NCBI RefSeq assembly: GCF_900108315.1
Contig: NZ_FNVB01000016.1
Location: 23,965 to 87,964, forward strand
DNA from: Saccharopolyspora kobensis
GTDB taxonomy: Bacteria; Actinomycetota; Actinomycetes; Mycobacteriales; Pseudonocardiaceae
Direction of reading: 5' to 3'
DNA: 64,000 nucleotides
Position 1 is the stretch's first letter; each line of letters starts with the position of its first letter. The position numbers and the translations under genes were made by a program. Shown here one piece after another: positions 42,056 through 51,061 of this stretch. The notes under the pieces are model-generated. The model had not been told where the DNA came from, made no database searches, and saw only the letters and a list, made by a program, of their open reading frames with translations.

Positions 42056-42556
42056 ATGTCCAGTCCGCAGACCGGACCCGGCTCCGGACAGCAGGGGGCC
42101 GAGGCGAGGCACGCCGAGGAGCAGAAGCAGGCTCCGGAGCAGCAGCAGAAGCAGTGGGCGATGACGTCCGCACCCGAGACGGCCGCGATGTCCGGCTGGC
42201 TGACCTTCGCCGGTTCGCTGATCCTGCTGGTCGGCATCTTCAACATCATCGAGGGGCTCACCTCGCTGTTCCGCACCGATTACTTCATCGTCGGCGAGGG
42301 CCAGCTGCTGGTCTTCAACTTCGCGACGTGGGGCACGATCCTGCTGGTGCTGGGCGTCCTGCAGGTGGCCACCGGCGTGGGGTGCATGTACGAGCAGACG
42401 TGGGCCCGCACCACCGGTGTCGTGCTGGCCGCGCTGTGCGCGATCGGGCACCTGGCGTTCCTGGCCGCGTTCCCGCTGTGGTCGCTGCTGGTGATCGCGC
42501 TGTCCGTGCTGGTGATCTACGGCCTGGTGGTCCCGGAGAAGAACACCGCGCCCTGA
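42056..42556 (+). CDS. small integral membrane protein, DUF7144-like
   Basis: 166 residues, ATG after GAGGGGGGC. A hydrophilic glutamine-rich N terminus (about 1-40) is followed by four predicted helices: WLTFAGSLILLVGIFNIIEG, LLVFNFATWGTILLVLGVLQ, TTGVVLAALCAIGHLAFLAA and SLLVIALSVLVIYGLVVP. This pattern matches the DUF7144 family of actinomycete membrane proteins of unknown function. Confidence 0.8.
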   Translation: MSSPQTGPGSGQQGAEARHAEEQKQAPEQQQKQWAMTSAPETAAMSGWLTFAGSLILLVGIFNIIEGLTSLFRTDYFIVGEGQLLVFNFATWGTILLVLGVLQVATGVGCMYEQTWARTTGVVLAALCAIGHLAFLAAFPLWSLLVIALSVLVIYGLVVPEKNTAP

Positions 42557-42604
42557 CCGGGTCGACACGCGCACCGCCGCGCGAGGTGACCGGGCCGCAG
42601 TCTC

Positions 42605-42610
42605 TAAGCT
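42605..42610 (+). promoter_or_regulatory. -10 box (TAAGCT) of a likely leaderless gene
   Basis: TAAGCT ends 7 nt before the GTG at 42618, with no Shine-Dalgarno between them. This geometry predicts a transcript starting at the initiation codon. Confidence 0.5.
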
Positions 42611-42617
42611 CGGCGGC

Positions 42618-43295
42618 GTGGAGATCGAAGCTGAGTACACGGGACACGTCGAGCTTGGTGGCAACCCGGCTCGCCGGGAGCTGGCCGCGCTGACCATCAC
42701 GAAGATCTCGGTCGGCCCGATGGACAACAACGCGTACCTGCTGGTGTGCCGCAACACCGGTGACGCGCTGCTGATCGACGCCGCCAACGAGTCCGAGAAG
42801 CTGGCCGACCTGCTCGGCCACGACGACCAGCGCCCCCGGCTGCGCACCATCGTCACCACCCACCAGCACGCCGACCACTGGCAGGCGCTGGGCTCGGTGG
42901 CGGGTCAGACCGGGTGCTTCACGCTGGCGCACCCGGCCGACGCCGAGCCGCTGCCGGTGCCGCCGGACCGCCTGGTCGAGCACGGCGACACCATCGCGGT
43001 GGGCGACTCGGAGCTGTCGGTGATCCACCTGCGCGGCCACACGCCGGGCTCGATCGCGCTGCTCTACCGCGACCCGGCGGGCCACCCGCACCTGTTCACC
43101 GGTGACTCGCTGTTCCCGGGCGGGGTGGGCAAGACGACCTCGCCGGAGAACTTCCGGTCGCTGATCGACGACGTGGAGAACCGCCTGTTCGCCGAGCTCC
43201 CCGACGACACCTGGTTCTACCCGGGCCACGGCGACGACTCGACGCTCGGCGAGCAGCGCCCCCACCTCGCCGAGTGGCGCGAGCGCGGCTGGTGA
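42618..43295 (+). CDS. metallo-beta-lactamase-fold hydrolase (glyoxalase II-like)
   Basis: 225 residues from GTG 42618. Metal motif TIVTTHQHADHWQALG (HxHxDH, about 76-90), further ligands in LRGHTPGSIALLY and FTGDSLFPGGVGKTTS, and FYPGHGDDSTLGEQ near the end. This is the small glyoxalase II/persulfide dioxygenase-like subgroup. The substrate is unknown; a thioester or mycothiol conjugate is possible. The GTG overlaps the next gene's start through GTGA. It is probably leaderless (TAAGCT 7 nt upstream). Confidence 0.9.
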   Translation: MEIEAEYTGHVELGGNPARRELAALTITKISVGPMDNNAYLLVCRNTGDALLIDAANESEKLADLLGHDDQRPRLRTIVTTHQHADHWQALGSVAGQTGCFTLAHPADAEPLPVPPDRLVEHGDTIAVGDSELSVIHLRGHTPGSIALLYRDPAGHPHLFTGDSLFPGGVGKTTSPENFRSLIDDVENRLFAELPDDTWFYPGHGDDSTLGEQRPHLAEWRERGW

Positions 43296-43669
43296 GCGAC
43301 GTCCCCGCAGAAGTCCAGCGCCTGCACCGGGTGCTGGCGCGCTGGCTCGGTGCGGACTGCGACCCCGCGGTCCTCACCGAGTTCCGCGACTCGCACGCCG
43401 CGGACTTCGCGCTGATCACCACCGAGGGCGCGGTGCTGACCGCCGAGGAGCTCTTCACCGCGCTCGCGGGCGCGCGCAACTCCGCGCCGGGCCTGGTGAT
43501 CGAGGTGGACGAGATCGCGATCATCGCGGAGAGCCCCGAGTTCACCGTCGTCCGCTTCCGCGAAGTCCACCGCCACGACGGCACCAGCACGGCCCGCCGC
43601 ACCACCGCGGTACTGCGCCGCACGCCCGACGGGCTGCGCTGGCAGCACGTGCACGAGACCGCGATCTGA
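43292..43669 (+). CDS. DUF4440/SnoaL-like (NTF2-fold) protein
   Basis: 125 residues, GTG 43292 overlapping the upstream stop, so the two genes are co-translated. The segments FRDSHAADFALITTEGAVLTAEELF, IAIIAESPEFTVVRFREVHRH and RRTPDGLRWQHVHETAI fit the cone-shaped NTF2-like fold used by many small enzymes and binding proteins. No function can be assigned. Confidence 0.75.
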   Translation: MSDVPAEVQRLHRVLARWLGADCDPAVLTEFRDSHAADFALITTEGAVLTAEELFTALAGARNSAPGLVIEVDEIAIIAESPEFTVVRFREVHRHDGTSTARRTTAVLRRTPDGLRWQHVHETAI

Positions 43670-43736
43670 TCCACGAGCGGGCTCCCGGGCGCTGCCGGAT
43701 CCTGTTGGGACGTCGTCGGCAGGAGGCTCGTGCGCC

Positions 43737-44804
43737 ATGGCCGGTCCAGGTCCCAGCGGGCAGCCGCCCGCGAGCCCGTCCCTGCTGCGGCACGCCCAGA
43801 TCGCCTGTGTCTACCTCGCGGTAGCGGCGCTGGCTGTGCTGGCCTACACGGCTCGCAGCATGCTCGTGCTGATCTTCGTCGGGTTCTTCCTGGCGCTCGG
43901 CGTGGAACCGGTGGTGGCGTGGTTGCAGCGGCACCGCTGGCGGCGCGGCATGGCGATAACCGCGGTCATCCTCGCCGTCGTGCTGCTGGTCGGGGCGGTG
44001 GTGCTGTTCGCGGTGGTGCCCGCGATCGGCCAGCTCGGCCACTTCGCGGCGCAGCTCCCCGACGTGCTGTCCCGGCTGGGCGTGCACCTGGGCGACCACC
44101 GGCTGCGCGCCACGCTCGACGATCCCGCCGTCCACGACGAGGTGCGCGCAGCCGTCGAGAAGGGCGCCGCGTTCCTGGCGAGCGCGCTGGGCGCCGGCTT
44201 CGCCGTCATCGGCAGCTTGCTCGGAGGCATCTTCGCGGCCTGCACGGCCGGTGCCCTGCTGGTCTACTTCTCGCTCGCGATGCCCCGGCTCCAGGCCGCG
44301 ATGACGCGCGCGGCCTCGCACCACCCCGGCCGACCGGAAGCCGTCCTCGCCGCCATGAGCCGGGTCGGCGGCTACGTCACCGGCCAGGCGCTGGTGTCGC
44401 TGTGCGCGGGCGCGGTGTCGTTCGTGTTCTTCCTGATCGCGGGCATCCCCTACCCCGCGCTCCTGGCGCTCGTGGTCGCCGCGCTCGACGCCGTCCCGCA
44501 GATCGGCGCGACGCTGGCGTCGGTGGCCGGGATCCTGGTGGCGCTGTCGCAGAGCCTGTCCCTGGCGGTGATCACACTGCTCTTCTTCATCTGCTACCAG
44601 GCGTTCGAGAACTACCTGATCGCGCCGAGGGTCTTCGCCCGCACCGTCGAGCTGAGCCCGCTGGCGGCCTTCGTGGCGATCCTCCTCGGCGGCTCGCTGG
44701 CCGGAGTCCTGGGCGCGCTGATCGCCCTCCCGATCACCGCCGCCCTGAAAGTCCTCTACCACCAAGCCCGAACCGAACGCGCCCAGGCCCGCCCGTCCAC
44801 ATGA
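43737..44804 (+). CDS. AI-2E family transporter
   Basis: 355 residues with about eight membrane helices. The family pattern is present: MLVLIFVGFFLALGVEPVVAWL near the N terminus, a long helical linker, GYVTGQALVSLCAGAVSFVFF, LVVAALDAVPQIGATLAS and ENYLIAPRVFARTVELSPL. The name comes from E. coli TqsA; many members instead move ions or other solutes, so the substrate is open. AGGAGG lies 11 nt upstream of the ATG. Confidence 0.9.
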   Translation: MAGPGPSGQPPASPSLLRHAQIACVYLAVAALAVLAYTARSMLVLIFVGFFLALGVEPVVAWLQRHRWRRGMAITAVILAVVLLVGAVVLFAVVPAIGQLGHFAAQLPDVLSRLGVHLGDHRLRATLDDPAVHDEVRAAVEKGAAFLASALGAGFAVIGSLLGGIFAACTAGALLVYFSLAMPRLQAAMTRAASHHPGRPEAVLAAMSRVGGYVTGQALVSLCAGAVSFVFFLIAGIPYPALLALVVAALDAVPQIGATLASVAGILVALSQSLSLAVITLLFFICYQAFENYLIAPRVFARTVELSPLAAFVAILLGGSLAGVLGALIALPITAALKVLYHQARTERAQARPST

Positions 44805-44813
44805 GACTCCTGA

Positions 44814-46622
44814 TCACGGCCGGACGATCGGGAAGTTCGGGTCCGGGTCGTCGAGGAGGTCCTGGAGGGTGGTCAGGGCCGCGCGGTCTCCCCGGTGGTC
44901 GATGCCTTCCGGGTCGTCTCCGGCGAGCAGGGCGAGGAGCTGCTGCTTGGTCAGGGTGAGGGTCAGGTCCGGTGGTCGCGAGTCGCGGATCGGCTCCTGG
45001 ACGAGGGCGCCGTTGGAGAGCGTCGTGCGGACGTGGTCGTCGGTGTCGGTCACGTGCCAGTCGATCGCCAGGTTCGCGGCCGCCGCGCGGGGTCCGTCGA
45101 CGCGGATCGCCACCGAGTCAAGGAGCTGTTCGACCGTCAGGGCCGCCAGGATCGCTCCCGAGATGCTGATCTCCATCGGGGTGATCCCCCGGCGGAGCTC
45201 CTGCGCACCGGTCAGGTAGGAGTTCCGCCAGGTGGCGTTCTCGGCGCCGAAGCCGAGCCGCTGGTAGACGTCGGCGAGCAGGTCGCCGGCCGCGGTGTGG
45301 TCGGGTTCGGCGAACACCGCGTGCTTGAGCAGCTGGGCGGCGAAGCGCAGGTCGCCGGCCGCCGCGTACTCCGCGGCCTTCGCCACCACGCGGTCCACGC
45401 CTCCGATGCAGTCGACGTAGCGCTTCGCCGCCTCCTCCGGCGGGTGCTCCCACAGCGAGGACGGGTTGCCGTCGTACCAGCCCATGTAGCGCTGGTAGAT
45501 CGCTTTGACGTTGTGGCTCACCGATCCGTAGTAGCCGCGGGCGTGCCAGGCCGCTTCCAGCGCCGGGGGCAGCTCGAACCGCTCGGCGATCTCGGTGCCG
45601 GTCCAGCCGAGGTTGATCCGGCGCAGCGTCTGGTCGTGCAGGTAGGCGTAGAGGTCGCGTTGTTCGGTCAGGTGCTTCACGACGCGGTCGCGACCCCACG
45701 TCGGCCAGTGGTGGGAGGCGAAGGCGACGTCGGTGTCGTCGCCGAACTCGGCGATGGCCTCGGTGAGGTAGCGCGCCCAGTTCCGGGCGTCGCGGACCTC
45801 GGCTCCGCGCAGCGTGAGGACGTTGTGCATGGTGTGCGTGGCGTTCTCGGCCATGCACAGCGCGCGGTGGTCGGGGAAGTGGAAGTTCATCTCCGCGGGC
45901 GCTTCGGTGCCCGGGGTGAGCTGGAACCGGATCGGCACGCCGTCGACGACCTCGCGCTGCCCGGTGCGCGTGATGTCGAGCGTGGGCGGGAGCAGCGAGA
46001 CCCTGCCCACCGAGATGCCCTGGCCCAGTCCCGTGCCGATCTGGCCGCGCGGGCCCTTCTCCAGCAGCGCGCCGTACATGTAGTTGCCGCGGCGGGTCAT
46101 GGCGGTTCCGGCGTAGACGTTCTCCGCCACCGCGTGCTCCATGAAGCCCACCGGCGCCAGGATCGGGACCTCGCCGGACACCACGCCCTCGACACCGCCG
46201 AAGTGGTCGACGTGGGAGTGCGTGTAGATCACCGCCGTGACCGGCCGGTCGCCGCGGTGCGCCCGGTACAGCGCCAGTCCCGCGGCGGCCGTCTCCACCG
46301 AGATCAGCGGGTCGATCACGATGACGCCCCGCTCGCCCTCCACCAGGGTCATGTTGGACAGGTCCAGGCCGCGGACCTGGTAGATGCCCGGCACCACCTC
46401 GTAGAGGCCCTGCTCGGCGCACAGCTGGGACTGCCGCCACAGGCTCGGGTGCACCGTCGGCGGGCAGTCGCCGCGCAGGAAGGCGTAGGCGTCGTCGTCC
46501 CACACCACGCGCCCGCTCTCGTCGGCGACGACGCCGGGTTCGAGCGCGGCGATGAAACCGCGATCGGCGTCCTCGAAGTCACTGCGATCGGCGAAGGGCA
46601 GCTCGGTCACCGGTTCCCCCAT
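44814..46622 (-). CDS. alkyl sulfatase-like metallo-beta-lactamase hydrolase (SdsA1 type)
   Basis: 602 residues from ATG 46622. The three-domain layout of SDS hydrolases is visible. The zinc domain has TAVIYTHSHVDHFGGVEG (about 133-150), AEMNFHFPDHRALCMAENATHT split over 240-262, and VAFASHHWPTWG. A helical dimerisation domain includes GYYGSVSHNVKAIYQRYMGWYDG. The C-terminal SCP2-like domain (from about 475) holds the alkyl chain. It hydrolyses alkyl sulfate esters; no signal peptide is seen, so it is probably cytoplasmic. It is convergent with the AI-2E gene, 9 nt apart. Confidence 0.9.
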   Translation of the reverse strand: MGEPVTELPFADRSDFEDADRGFIAALEPGVVADESGRVVWDDDAYAFLRGDCPPTVHPSLWRQSQLCAEQGLYEVVPGIYQVRGLDLSNMTLVEGERGVIVIDPLISVETAAAGLALYRAHRGDRPVTAVIYTHSHVDHFGGVEGVVSGEVPILAPVGFMEHAVAENVYAGTAMTRRGNYMYGALLEKGPRGQIGTGLGQGISVGRVSLLPPTLDITRTGQREVVDGVPIRFQLTPGTEAPAEMNFHFPDHRALCMAENATHTMHNVLTLRGAEVRDARNWARYLTEAIAEFGDDTDVAFASHHWPTWGRDRVVKHLTEQRDLYAYLHDQTLRRINLGWTGTEIAERFELPPALEAAWHARGYYGSVSHNVKAIYQRYMGWYDGNPSSLWEHPPEEAAKRYVDCIGGVDRVVAKAAEYAAAGDLRFAAQLLKHAVFAEPDHTAAGDLLADVYQRLGFGAENATWRNSYLTGAQELRRGITPMEISISGAILAALTVEQLLDSVAIRVDGPRAAAANLAIDWHVTDTDDHVRTTLSNGALVQEPIRDSRPPDLTLTLTKQQLLALLAGDDPEGIDHRGDRAALTTLQDLLDDPDPNFPIVRP

Positions 46623-46706
46623 CAATCCGCGAACATCCGGCCTAGTACAACGGCCGGGCCACTGGCTCGCAGTGCGGAAGCGGCTGCGGTCGGGGGTGGC
46701 GGGTCA

Positions 46707-46712
46707 TAGGCT
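46707..46712 (+). promoter_or_regulatory. -10 box (TAGGCT) of a likely leaderless gene
   Basis: TAGGCT is followed by 6 nt and the GTG at 46719. No Shine-Dalgarno lies between. Confidence 0.5.
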
Positions 46713-46718
46713 GTCCGG

Positions 46719-47717
46719 GTGGCTGAATCGGTGGTGCTGGAGTTCGGGGAGACCGAGGTGTCGGTCTCGCACCCGGACAAGGTGTTCTTCAGCGAGCGCG
46801 GCGAGACCAAGCTCGATCTGATCCGGTACTACCAGGCCGTTGCCGAGCCGCTGCTGAGCACGTTGCAGGGTCGCCCGCTGCTGCTGGAGCGGTATCCGGA
46901 CGGGGCGGGCGGCAAGTCGTTCTTCCAGAAGCGGGTGCCCAAGTCGGCTCCCGAGTGGCTGCAGACCACCGTGGTGTCCACGCCCAACGGGACCACCAGC
47001 GATGCGCTGGTGGCCGCCGATCTGGCGCACATCGCCTGGGCGGTGAACCTCGGCTGCCTGGGCTTCCACGTCTGGCCCTACCACGCGGGCGAACCCGCGG
47101 TCACCGACGAGCTGCGCATCGATCTCGATCCCTCGCCGGGCGTCACGTTCGCGCAGGTGGTCGAGGCCGCGCAGCTGACCCGGCAGCTGCTGGCCGAACT
47201 CGGCATCGAGGCGCAGGTGAAGACCTCCGGTTCGCGCGGCCTGCACATCTACTCCGCGCTGGAGGCGCGGTGGGACGGCTACGAGGTGCGGGCGGCCGCC
47301 GTGGCGCTGGCCCGCGAGCTGGAACGCCGCCACCCCGACCTGATCACCGCCAAGTGGTGGAAGGAGGAGCGGGGTTCCCGGGTGTTCGTCGACTACAACC
47401 AGAACGCCCCGCACAAGACCGTCTTCGGCGCCTGGTGCGTGCGCCCGCGAGTGGGCGCGCAGGTGTCCACGCCGATCTCCTGGGACGAGCTCGGCACCGT
47501 CGAACCGGATTCGCTGACCATCGCCACGGTCCCGGGCCGGCTGGCCGAGCTCGGCGACCCGTGGGCCGGCCGGCGGCCGCAGTCGATCGAACCGCTGCTG
47601 GAGCAGTCGGCCCGGGACATGGCCGCCGGTCTGCAGGACGCGCCGTGGCCGCCGGTCTACCCGAAGCAGCCGAACGAGCCACCGCGCGTCGCACCCAGCC
47701 GCGCCAAGCGGGACTAG
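46719..47717 (+). CDS. stand-alone LigD-type primase-polymerase domain protein
   Basis: 332 residues from GTG 46719. It matches the polymerase domain of bacterial NHEJ ligase D: HPDKVFFSERGETKLDLIRYY at the start, GGKSFFQKRVPK, LGCLGFHVWPYH, the catalytic DxD in ELRIDLDPSPGVTF (about 136-140), KTSGSRGLHIYSAL and FVDYNQNAPHKTVFGAWCVRP. The ligase and nuclease domains are absent, and no ku gene adjoins. It could add (ribo)nucleotides at break ends or gaps, as separate PolDom proteins do in mycobacteria. Confidence 0.92.
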   Translation: MAESVVLEFGETEVSVSHPDKVFFSERGETKLDLIRYYQAVAEPLLSTLQGRPLLLERYPDGAGGKSFFQKRVPKSAPEWLQTTVVSTPNGTTSDALVAADLAHIAWAVNLGCLGFHVWPYHAGEPAVTDELRIDLDPSPGVTFAQVVEAAQLTRQLLAELGIEAQVKTSGSRGLHIYSALEARWDGYEVRAAAVALARELERRHPDLITAKWWKEERGSRVFVDYNQNAPHKTVFGAWCVRPRVGAQVSTPISWDELGTVEPDSLTIATVPGRLAELGDPWAGRRPQSIEPLLEQSARDMAAGLQDAPWPPVYPKQPNEPPRVAPSRAKRD

Positions 47718-48130
47718 CGGGCTTCCTTCCCGGCGGGCAGGGCCTTGCGCAGTGCGAGGAAGAGGTGGACGAGGCCGACGGTGATCAGGATGTGGCCGAG
47801 TCCGGCGATGCCCGAGATCGCCGCCGAGCTCTCCGCGCCGAACACCGTCATGGTGCCGTGCACCAGCATCATCGCCGCGGTCAGCGCCAGCCCGCTGTTG
47901 TAGAACCAGAAGAACAGCGTGAACAACCGGTCGCCCGCGAGCCCGAAGGCCTTGTCCAGCGCCAGCACCACCAGGAAGAACAGCATGCCCAGCGCGAGCA
48001 GGTGGGTGTGCGCCACCGCCAGCTGGGTGTCGCCGGTGAACTCCTGGGCCTTGGTCAGCTCGCGGTAGTACAACCCGGCCGCCAGCCCGAGGACCATGTA
48101 GCTCAACGCCGCCCAGTAGACCTTCTTCAT
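47714..48130 (-). CDS. DUF2871 family membrane protein
   Basis: 138 residues from ATG 48130 (MKKVYWAALSYMVLGLAAG). Four hydrophobic helices, with the conserved TQLAVAHTHLLALGMLFFLV, FFWFYNSGLALTAAMML and GHILITVGLVHLFLALRKAL. It belongs to an uncharacterised small membrane family; the conserved His residues may bind metal or heme. It overlaps the convergent polymerase gene by 4 nt. Confidence 0.82.
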   Translation of the reverse strand: MKKVYWAALSYMVLGLAAGLYYRELTKAQEFTGDTQLAVAHTHLLALGMLFFLVVLALDKAFGLAGDRLFTLFFWFYNSGLALTAAMMLVHGTMTVFGAESSAAISGIAGLGHILITVGLVHLFLALRKALPAGKEAR

Positions 48131-48270
48131 CGCCGATGCGCTTCCTTCCACGCGGTCACCGTCTGCGCACCCCACTGTCGTCGCCGACGGCGCTCGCGCG
48201 CATCGATCCGGGGATCGGTTGCGGGGAACCGGAAGCGGCACCGCGAAATCAACCGTTCGAGCGATGCGCG

Positions 48271-50904
48271 TCAGCTCACGAGCTTGGCCAGCTGGACCCG
48301 GGAGCGGACACCGAGCTTGGTGAAGATGTTGCGCAGGTGGTGATCGACGGTGCGGTGGCTGATGTAGAGGCGTTCCGCGATCTCCCGGTTCGTCGCGCCT
48401 TCCGCGACCAGCCGGCAGATCTCCGCCTGCTGCGGCGTCAGGCCCTCGCCGGGGGCGGGTGGGCGCCGGGGCGTGCTGACCCCGGCCGCGCGCAGCTCCG
48501 CACCGGCCTGCTCCGCCCAGCTGTTCGCGCCGAACTGCTCGAAGATCGCATATGCCTCGCTGAGCAGTTCGCGGGCCTGCCGGGGTTTGCGCCTGCGGCG
48601 CAGCCGCTTGGCGTAGAGCAGCTCAGTCCGGGCTAGTTCCACCGCTGCACCACTGCTGCGGTGCAGCTCGATCGCGGTGCGGAAGCGTTCGTCCGCGTCC
48701 GCCCCGGTTTCCGCGATCAGCGCGTGGCAGCGGTGTGACAGCGCCAGCCTGGTCCGGCTGCCGGTCGTGCCGGCCCAGTCGTCGAAGGCCTCCAAGGTGC
48801 GGCGCACCCGGGCTCCCTCCCCGCAGTCGACTGCGGATTCCACCAGGTGCGGCGCGGCCAGGACGCGCACGACCGGGTTGATCCGGCCCGAGCCCGGTGC
48901 GGCCGAGCACAGCCTGCGCACCGCGTCGGCCGACCGGCCCGAAGCCAGTTCCGCGCACCCCAGAGCCCACATGCCGAACGCCCCCGGCCGCCCCAGCCCA
49001 CGGCTGGCGACGCCGTCGCCGAACGCTGCGTCCAGGCGGCCGCACGCCGTCTCGTGGTCGCCGCGCAGCGCTGCTGCCAGCGCCAACAAGGAGAGGTGGT
49101 CGATGGCGATGTTGCGCTGATCGGTGGCGCGGGCCACCCGCAGCCCTTCGAGCGCGCCGTTCTCGGCGTCGTCGTACCGGTCGAGCAGCAGCGCGGAGAG
49201 CACCAGGTACACCAGCGCCCACGGCAGATGGGCCGTCTCACCGCAATCCTTGGCGGCAGCCACGGCGCGGTGCGCCGAGTCGTGCGCGCGCACCGGGTCG
49301 CCGAGGGCGAAAGCGGCTTGGCTGGCCAGGATTCGGCTGATCACGGCCTCCTGCTGGTCGACCAGCGCCAGCACCCGTCGCAGCGCCGGGACTGCCACCG
49401 CGTGCCGGCCCCGGAACGTCGCGGCCATTCCGCGCACGTGCTCGAAGATCAGTGCTTCAGCCGGGCCGTCGTCCGGGCTCCGCAGCTGCTCGGCCCGCGC
49501 TGCGACGGCGAAGAGGCGCTCGTGGTCACCGGAAACGCAGTTCGCCTCCGCAGCCAGTGCCAGCGCGGTCACCGCCAGGGGCCGATCGGTGCTGATCAGC
49601 CGGTCCGCGGCGCGGAGCAGGTCGTGGTGCGCCGCGTCGGGCATGCCGTCGCGCAGCGCCACCTCGCCGAACACGAAATCGGCCACCCCGCGCCACTGGG
49701 CCGAGGCCGGCAGCGAGCGTGCCCGGTCGATCAGGGCCAGCGCGCGCCGAGGCTGGCCGGACAGCTGCGCGTCCCGGCCCGCCGCCAACAGGTGCTGGGC
49801 CCGCTGTTGCGGATCCGCCGCCAGCTCGGCTGCTTTCGCCGCGACGTCCGCCGCGGCGGCGTGGTGGCCGGCGCGACGTGCCGATCGCGCCGCTCGAGCG
49901 AGGTGCGCGGGCAGGTCGCCGATGTCGCGATCGCCCGCCTCGTGCTCGTGCCAGGCGATCTGCACCGGGTCGGTGGTCGTCCGGGCGAGATGGCGGTGCG
50001 CTTCGCGCAGCAGTTCCGGCGAGAGGTCCGCGCGCAGGCAGGACTTCGCGAACTCGTTGGGCATCCGCACGCGGTCGCCCACCACCACGACCAGGCCGGA
50101 GCGTTCCGCCTCGGCCAGCCCGTCCGCGGGGAACCCGGCCGCCGCCAGGTCGTGCTCGGCTGCTGCGGCTCGCGCGATCACGGTGCTGGCGGGCTCCGGC
50201 AGGTCGTGCGCGGCGCAGCGCAATCTCGCGCGCAAACGGCTGTTGTGCGGCAGCAGCTGCGGAACGGGTTCCAGTCCTGCGCGCTGCTCGGCGGAAAGCG
50301 CGGTCGCGGCCTCGACGAGGGCGCGCGGGTTCCCGCCCGCGCGCCGCAAGATCTCGTCCACCACCACCGGGGCCAGCGCGGGACCGAACCGGTCGGCGAG
50401 CAGTTGGCGGCCCGTTTCGGCGTCGAGTTCGGCGATCCGCAGCTGGGGTATGCCGATCAACTGCCCGTCGGCGGTCACCGGATCGGCGGCGAACACCAGC
50501 AGGACCTCTTCCGAGTCAGCCCGCCGCCCGGCGAAGGCCAGCACCCGCAACGAGTCGGAGTCCAATTCGGACACGTCGTCCACGCAGCAGAGCAACGGCC
50601 CGCCCTGCGTGCGGGCGAACAGCGCTTCCTCAGCCCGCTCGTCCGCGGCGAGCCGGTGGCCCGCGCTGCGCAGCAAGCGATCCAGGGCTGCCAACGGGAT
50701 CTCGCGTTCAGGCCGAACACCGCCGACGTGCGCCGTCCGGAACCCGGTGGCGATGCGGCGGACGTGGTCCAGCAACGCGGACTTGCCTGCACCTGCGGCG
50801 CCGGTGATCACGAGCGCACCACCGCGTTGCGCCAACAAGCCGCGCAGGACGGCCGATTCCCGTTCCCTGCCCCGCAGCACGGGGTCGACTGCGCTGTCCG
50901 ACAT
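48271..50904 (-). CDS. LAL-type LuxR regulator with AAA ATPase domain
   Basis: 877 residues from ATG 50904. The N-terminal ATPase has Walker A LVITGAAGAGKSALLDHV (about 35) and a Walker B-like LLCCVDDVSELDSD. A long helical TPR-like middle follows (many AAH/ALA repeats). The C-terminal LuxR helix-turn-helix is complete (LTPQQAEICRLVAEGATNREIAERL, then YISHRTVDHHLRNIFTKLG in the last 50 residues). LAL regulators activate catabolic or secondary-metabolite genes when bound to an inducer and ATP. It is divergent from the secreted lipase gene, its likely target. Confidence 0.92.
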   Translation of the reverse strand: MSDSAVDPVLRGRERESAVLRGLLAQRGGALVITGAAGAGKSALLDHVRRIATGFRTAHVGGVRPEREIPLAALDRLLRSAGHRLAADERAEEALFARTQGGPLLCCVDDVSELDSDSLRVLAFAGRRADSEEVLLVFAADPVTADGQLIGIPQLRIAELDAETGRQLLADRFGPALAPVVVDEILRRAGGNPRALVEAATALSAEQRAGLEPVPQLLPHNSRLRARLRCAAHDLPEPASTVIARAAAAEHDLAAAGFPADGLAEAERSGLVVVVGDRVRMPNEFAKSCLRADLSPELLREAHRHLARTTTDPVQIAWHEHEAGDRDIGDLPAHLARAARSARRAGHHAAAADVAAKAAELAADPQQRAQHLLAAGRDAQLSGQPRRALALIDRARSLPASAQWRGVADFVFGEVALRDGMPDAAHHDLLRAADRLISTDRPLAVTALALAAEANCVSGDHERLFAVAARAEQLRSPDDGPAEALIFEHVRGMAATFRGRHAVAVPALRRVLALVDQQEAVISRILASQAAFALGDPVRAHDSAHRAVAAAKDCGETAHLPWALVYLVLSALLLDRYDDAENGALEGLRVARATDQRNIAIDHLSLLALAAALRGDHETACGRLDAAFGDGVASRGLGRPGAFGMWALGCAELASGRSADAVRRLCSAAPGSGRINPVVRVLAAPHLVESAVDCGEGARVRRTLEAFDDWAGTTGSRTRLALSHRCHALIAETGADADERFRTAIELHRSSGAAVELARTELLYAKRLRRRRKPRQARELLSEAYAIFEQFGANSWAEQAGAELRAAGVSTPRRPPAPGEGLTPQQAEICRLVAEGATNREIAERLYISHRTVDHHLRNIFTKLGVRSRVQLAKLVS

Positions 50905-51061
50905 GCGGTCAGTGTGCGGGTGGGATCGCCGCCGGGAAACACGCCCAACGTCGTAACCACGGTCATCCGGTGCGCGCGGACTGGTGATTTCGCCGATGCC
51001 AGGAACGCGCCGGGGGCGCGAAGCTCTCCGCCATCCGTTCTCACTCAACGAGGAGGGCCGC

